Positions 58,579 through 64,000 of a DNA stretch of 64,000 nucleotides are shown here, one piece after another (positions within the stretch are counted from its first letter, which is position 1; the number at the start of each line of letters is the position of its first letter). Made by a program: the position numbers and the translations under genes. The notes beneath the pieces are model-generated. The model worked only from the letters and a program-made list of their open reading frames with translations. It did not search any database and was not told where the DNA came from. This stretch comes from Neostapfia colusana (lineage: Eukaryota; Streptophyta; Magnoliopsida; Poales; Poaceae): assembly GCA_030760725.1 (NCBI GenBank), contig JASWHV010000011.1, positions 19,803,501-19,867,500 on the forward strand. The letters are read 5' to 3'.

Positions 58579-61298
58579 CTATATTCAATGTAGCAAAAAT
58601 ATGTATAAGTGTTAGTGATTTAAAAGAAGTAAACTTCTATTCATGGCCACTGCTATTTAGGTTCCTTAATTGGCTTTGGGATTTTTCCAGTGGATACTAG
58701 ACTCTATAAGGATGATCTGAGCAAAACTTGGAGAAATTCCACTGGACCTTGTGGTCTCCAAAATTCCTACAAGTCCAAGGCTTCTCTGAATTTTGAGCAC
58801 AGATCTGATGTTTTTACATGGCTAACAGTGGAATATATAATTAGAGAAGGTCTCTAGGGTTCTAACAAAATTTGTTTCACAATTTTTCGAGCTACCTACA
58901 GTGAGAAATGAATTTTTGAAGTTGGACAGGAGTGCTGAAAAGTTTCTGTTTAGAATTTGATTTTCCAAATAAAGGCTGAATTTGGGAAGATAATTTAGTC
59001 TAGCAAATGAACTCCAATGAAGCTCGAATTTCTACAGGAGATCAGTAATATCATGAGGAACCTTCTGGGCGAATTTGAGGAAATTCCATTAAAGGGATCT
59101 TCTGGAATTAATTCCCAAAGTTTGAAATTTGATGAATTTTGGAGAAAATTTCAGATATCTTCAGATCAAATTCTCTGCATTTATGCAAAGTACTGACTGG
59201 GCGGAATCCAATAGAATTTGTTTCACAAATTTTGGACATCCCTACAGAAAGTTATGGAGGTTTGAAGTTTGAACCTTTTTTCTGGAAATCAATTCTATGA
59301 TTTTTAGCTAATTTATTTAACCCTGAGATAACCTACTGATTAAGACCTCTAAATCAGCTCCAAAATATTGGCTGCCCAAAATTTGGAATTTTTCATTGAG
59401 AATCCTTCCTGGAATTATTCCCTCAAGGATTTAATAAAATGAATTCCACAGAAAATACTGCATTTTCATGGCAAGCACTATGTTCCTCTGTGAAGTACTA
59501 CTTATGAGGATTCCAACAAAATTGGTCTCACCCTTATTAAAGTTTTCTACACAATGTTATGGGCTTGCAAAGATTGGTCATTTTTCTGGATTTAATCTCT
59601 CCACAGAAAATTCCTTCACCGGCCGACAGTGGGGCCCAGAAGGCAGTCGTCTTCAACCTCTGGACAGAAACTCGCGCATGCACAGAGCTGATCATTGCAT
59701 GGCTCATTCTCCCCCATTTGTCAACCAAATTCGATGCGGTTTCGTGCTACACCATCCTCACATCAAGACCTACCAGCCGGGAAGATTTCATCGCATGAAA
59801 ACGGCCGTAGGTGGGTCGGCATCGGCGGGGCGGCTCGGTAGCTCGGCGCCGGCAAGGTGCGGTGCGTCCCGAGCTTCTGCTGGCGAGCTAAGATGCCGTA
59901 TACCATCCCTAGAGCACGTAGAACAAGATGCTACCCCTAACCCGAGCCAAAAACGTCCGCAAAAGGGATCTCGATGGTGAACCGAGCCGTTTTGGCCGGC
60001 GGCAGCGAATTCTCGTCGCCCCGGGTGGAGGAAGGCCGGTTGGCTTCAGTATTCGGCGTGGGAGGGTGCTAGGGTAGCTAGTTGCTGTGTCTAGGACCGG
60101 AGAACTGATGATCAAGCATGTGGAGAGAATTTCCCGATTTGGCTTCGATCAGTTCTTCACGTGTACCGGCGGTAATTCACAAATTCTGGCTAGATGGTGG
60201 TAGTAAAGGGCAAAAGGACCCAGGGAGAGGCAGCTACTCCTCGTGGCGCACCTTATGGTCGCTTTGCTTGAGCCGGAGGGACACGGGAGTGGCCGGGTGA
60301 CGTGGAACCGAGAAGGGCGGCTTTGCTCTATTTTCTTCCGGCGAGGAACGGCTTGGGCACGGCGGAAGAAGGTCGAGTACGAACTGAGGAGCGGTGAAAA
60401 TCATCGAGGAGTCGCCGGTGCAGCTCCTAGGGTGATCAGCCGGTGCTTGGGAGGGCCAGAGGCTGCTGAACGATGAGCACAGAGGTGGCGCGGTGTTTTT
60501 CTCGTGAGCCCTTGAGAGGCTGAGGGAGAGGCTTCGGTGGAGGCAGAGAGACAAAGTTGGTTTGTGCTGCTGCTTTAGCGAGTGATCAACCACGCACAAG
60601 TTCTGCCATCGGGAGAAAATTGCAAGCAGCTCGGTGGAGGCATCGGGCGGCGGTTCTGCCGGGAGCTGGCGTTTGGTGGTGATCAACCGAGGGAAAACAA
60701 AGAGTTTGTTTCTGTGGGTGGCTTACTAGTGGGCCTCCTCCCACCTAATTCTCCATTAATATTTTCCCTTTTGTCTCCAAATTAACCCCTTTGCTTCCTC
60801 CCAAAGTCATGGTTTGAAATGTTGAATTCAACTAAATTCATTTGAATTCTAGGGTGGAATTTGATCTGAGTTTGGTTATTTGAATTTGAATTTAAATCTT
60901 TCCTTTGCATTGTTCCAAAAACATAGCAAACCAACTCAAATAATTCTAAATTTTGGCATGGCTGCTAATTCAAATGTGGAGAACACATTTGTGGAACCAA
61001 ATTTGCAAATTGAGGAAGTTGGGATTTGAAACTGAAATTTAAATTCAGATTCGAGGGCTTCCTATTTTAATCCCAAACAATTATTAGAACCCCTCCAAAT
61101 GAGCTGAAATTTGGGAGGTTGAATATTTCACCTATGAAGATCCAAGTTATGAATTCAGATCTCCATGTTTGGAAGTTTTTGGGAAGTTTGAATCCTTACT
61201 TTGAACTCACACTGTTATAATTTAAAGTTTTAATTCCCATCATTTTTCCTAAGTGTAAACGTGCTTAATTTCTTGCTACCACTTTTGGGGATTTTACA

Positions 61299-61316
61299 TC
61301 CGCCCCCTTAAAAGAA
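61299..61316 (-). other. Polypurine tract of C4
   Basis: The minus strand reads TTTTAAGGGGGCGGA just upstream of the LTR start at 61298. One C interrupts the G run. Confidence 0.75.
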
Positions 61317-61359
61317 TATGTCCCGAGATTCCAAAAAAAAAAACAAAGTGGGGAAGACT

Positions 61360-63242
61360 TTACCGGTTATACGCTGATAGCAAGTCTGGATAATTCGCTT
61401 GTAGATAGTCCTCGCTTTCCCGTGTCGCCTCCTCAGCGGTATGGTTACTCCACAAGACCATGTAGAACCATAAGGTCCGGATTCTTGTGGCGTGAGTCTT
61501 TTCATCGATAATCCGGATCCGATACTCTGAGTACGTGAGATCCGGTTCAAGAACTTCTATGTCTTCAGTGCGGATTTCAGCCGAGGGTTTGAGGCACTTC
61601 CTCAGCTGAGAGATGTGGAAGACGTTGTGAATTCCTGTGAGTGACGCCGGTAACTCCAAGCGATAGGCCACGGGTCCGCATTTTTCAACGATGGAGAACG
61701 AACCAATGAATCACGGCACAAATTTTCCCTTCACTCCGAAACAATGAACTCCCTTCATCGGAGACACATGGACATAAACATGGTCCCAGATGTCGAAGTG
61801 GAGAGGACTGTGTATTACTCGCCCTCGTTCTTCAGCCTCATTCACAAGTTCAATGCCGCTGATAACTCGCTTGCCGGACTCGCACCAGTTGAGTGATGTG
61901 CGGCATTTCTGGCCGTAGGGAGCTTCATAGGGCGCCATCTTGATGCTAGCTTGATAGCCATTGTCGTAAGAAAACTCTGCCAACAGAAAATGATCGTCCC
62001 AGTTTTTACCGTGGTGGATGTCACAAGCGCGTAGCATGTACTCAAGTACTTGATTCACCCGTTCAGTTTGACCATCCGTCTGCGGGTGATACGCAGAGCT
62101 TCAGATCAGTTTGGTCTCCAATGATGCGTGCAGCTGTTCCCAAAACCGAGCGACGAACAGCGCACCATGATCTGAAATAATGGAGCGAGGAACACCGTGC
62201 AAGCACAAGATCCTTGCGATATACAACTCTGCATATTGCTTGGCCACGTACTTCGTATGTACAGGAATAAAATGAGCCAACATGGTTAGTCGATCGACTA
62301 TCACCCAAATCGAGTCATGCTTGTGAGATGTGAGAGGTAAACCAACTATGAAGTCCATGCTGATATCCTCCCACTTCCACGCCAGAATTTTCAATGGTTG
62401 CAGCTGTGCGGCTTTACGCATATGGTCGGTTTTCACACGCCGACATGTATCGCATTCTCATACGTACTTTGCGATTTCTCTTTTCATCTGTGTCCACCAA
62501 AACCTTGTTTTCAGATCTTGGTACATCCTGTTGCTGCCCGGATGAATAGAATACTTGGACAAATGAGTTTTGTCCAAGATTTTCTTCCGAAGCTTCATGT
62601 CACGGGGTACCACTATACGGTATTTAAACCATAGAGTGTCGTGTTCATTTCTTTGGAAGCATTTCATTTTGCCATTCTTCATCCTTTTCCAAATGTGCGA
62701 CATTCCCACGTCTTTCTTCTGAGATTTTATAATCTCCTCTCGTATGGTAGGGACGAGAGCAAGATTATATAATGCCCCATATGGAACCAAGTATAAGCTC
62801 GGCTCCTCCGCTTCAAGTGGAGTGATGGACAGATGGTTGACGTGAGATTTGCGGCTTAAGGCATCAGCAACCACATTTGCCTTACCGGGATTGTAGTGAA
62901 TCTTGATCTCATAGTCTTTGATCAGTTCTAGCCATCTCCGTTGCCGCATATTCAACTCCTTTTGAGTGAATATATATTTCAGACTCTTGTGGTCAGTGTA
63001 GAGGTGCACTAAGTTCCCAAGTAAATAACACCTCCACATTTTCAATGCCAACACCACAGCAGCGAGCTCAAGATCATGAGTCGGATACTGCTTCTTGTGG
63101 TTACGAAGTTGACGTGAACCACAGGTGACCACTCTTCCTCCTTGCATCAATACACAGCCAAGCCCGATGCCGGACACATCACAATATATGTCGAAGGGCT
63201 TGATCGTATCCCGTTGAGCTAACACAGGGGCTGTTGTAAGTG
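61360..63242 (-). pseudogene. pol: C4 pol fragment: RNase H to chromodomain
   Basis: On the minus strand it begins in LTTAPVLAQ just before RNase H, which has CDVSGIGLGCVL where relatives have Asp-Ala-Ser, then YTDHKSLKYI. The HHCC finger, integrase (MDFIVGLPLTSHKHDSIWVIVDRL, SDHGALF) and chromodomain-like end (TAEEATRESED, ending near 61360) follow. Breaks: a stop near 62458 in the finger, TGA at 62103-62101 (shared with C1 and C2), and frame changes near 61800 and 61700. Gag, protease, RT and the 5' LTR are absent; the upstream end is fused to a B LTR. Confidence 0.88.
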
Positions 63243-63264
63243 CAAACGCCTGACGGCATCGATT
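63243..63264. other. Filler at the C4/B3 junction
   Basis: About 22 bases (CAAACGCCTGACGGCATCG and on) match neither C pol nor the B LTR, as is common at end-joining junctions. Confidence 0.5.
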
Positions 63265-64000
63265 AGCCCGGATCACACTGAGGGGTGCTGCGTTGCACAG
63301 CACCGGATAACACACGTAAAAGGTACAAAGGAGAAGAAAAGTTTTACTACATATTAATAAACATGTTTACAACAAAATATGTTCAGTCCACACTCAGGGC
63401 GTAGACTAAGCACAAACTTCACGTTCAGCCTGTGAACATATTCCCACAAGCACGCACACACACTAACATGGCGACGTGCATGACTCCCATTCGACGGGGT
63501 TGCCCTCTTGGCGGTCCGTCTCCTCCTCTGGAGTCTCCTCCTCATAACATCCTGCAAAAGATTTAAACACAAGCAGTGAGCACGATGGCTCAGCAAGACT
63601 CACCTGTCTTTCCTATACATGACACTTCTACATGCTGGATTACAGTGTAAATAGGAATGTAAGTTGCAAAGGACACACCTAAATAGTTGAACCTTACTTT
63701 CAAGTTTTAGCACAAGTGGTGGAAGAACCTCGTGCTAAGGCACATAAGAGAGCCAAAATCAAACAAGAAACGCATTTCTCTCATGTGCTTTGCCCAAGGT
63801 TGAAAAGAACTTTAATTAGCTCTAGACTACATCAATCATTAGCAATAAAGGTATAGCTTTCAATCAGCAACTTTTAAACGTGACTTTAGCATGTTCTTTC
63901 TACGTCACGATACAGTGAACAAGTGGTACTGACTGACCGTGAGGGACGGTGATTATAATCGATTTATACCTGGAGGGTTACCTGAATATTCCGTCACGTA
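63265..64000 (-). mobile_element. Family B LTR (B3), 3' part, runs off the right edge
   Basis: It is the reverse complement of B1 from about 16,830 to 17,560. The last 20 or so bases of the LTR, through TGTCA, are lost at the junction with C4. It contains exon 3 and the conserved intron blocks. Confidence 0.87.
63463..63551 (-). other. Putative LTR-encoded acidic exon 3, copy B3
   Basis: Acceptor TCTTTTGCAG. 89 nt, opening CYEEETPEEETDRQEGNPV and closing EWESCTSPC and TAG. Against B1 there is no indel, and about seven of twelve or so changes are silent. Confidence 0.52.

Larger units (their letters stand above)
53779..61298 (-). mobile_element. Family C 3' LTR of C4, with D2 nested
   Basis: It begins on the minus strand TGTAAAATCCCC at 61298 and runs down to the palindrome centre. 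The 3' part of the LTR, including exon 3, is missing. Without D2 and one target copy it is about 3,330 bp. The purine tract and pol remnant of C4 lie just above 61298. Confidence 0.88.

Overview
This window looks like transposon-dense heterochromatin of a grass or other monocot nuclear genome. Nearly all of it is nested long-LTR Ty3/gypsy retrotransposons whose integrases end in a chromodomain-like tail (Tekay/Del-type chromoviruses), plus one truncated Sirevirus-type Ty1/copia element. I found no host gene, tRNA, rRNA or CRISPR. The species is not identifiable from the sequence alone.

Layout. I use private family names A to F. 1-2126: part of a minus-strand family A LTR (A1), inserted at the gag/protease boundary of a Sirevirus (2127-5785, minus; gag, primer site and 5' LTR remain). 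5786-7163: AT-rich DNA with nothing recognisable. 7164-11510: 3' end of a minus-strand family A element (A2). 11511-24903: plus-strand family A element (A3) inserted in A2's integrase; it has a long 5' LTR carrying a nested solo LTR of family B (B1, 13669-17585, target duplication CTTGT), then orf0, gag, pol and a truncated 3' LTR. 24904-26199: 3' part of another B LTR (B2), abutting a truncated family C LTR. 26200-43388: two family C elements in tandem sharing one LTR (LTR-internal-LTR-internal). 43389-46334: truncated family D LTR. 46335-48803: decayed minus-strand pol (F). 48804-50778: D-like LTR fragment (E). 50779-61298: two C LTRs meeting tail to tail as an imperfect palindrome; the right arm carries a nested D solo LTR (D2, 54009-58195, target duplication CCTAT/CCTAC). 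61299-63242: 3' part of a minus-strand C element (C4). 63265-64000: minus-strand B LTR (B3), running off the window.

Two features go beyond ordinary retrotransposon annotation. First, orf0 of A3 starts with a copy of the histone H3 tail in the exact register of H3, including the octamer TARKSTGG around H3K9, in an element whose integrase ends in a chromodomain-like tail. Second, the LTRs of families A, B, C and D all carry a two-exon acidic reading frame: exon lengths are multiples of three, the frames are phase 1, the donor is usually AG|GCAAG (a GC-AG intron of about 1.1 kb), the joint always makes a Gly codon, and several copies have a poly(A) signal downstream. The LTR itself therefore appears to hold a small gene, which solo LTRs would keep. 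Its start codon was not found.
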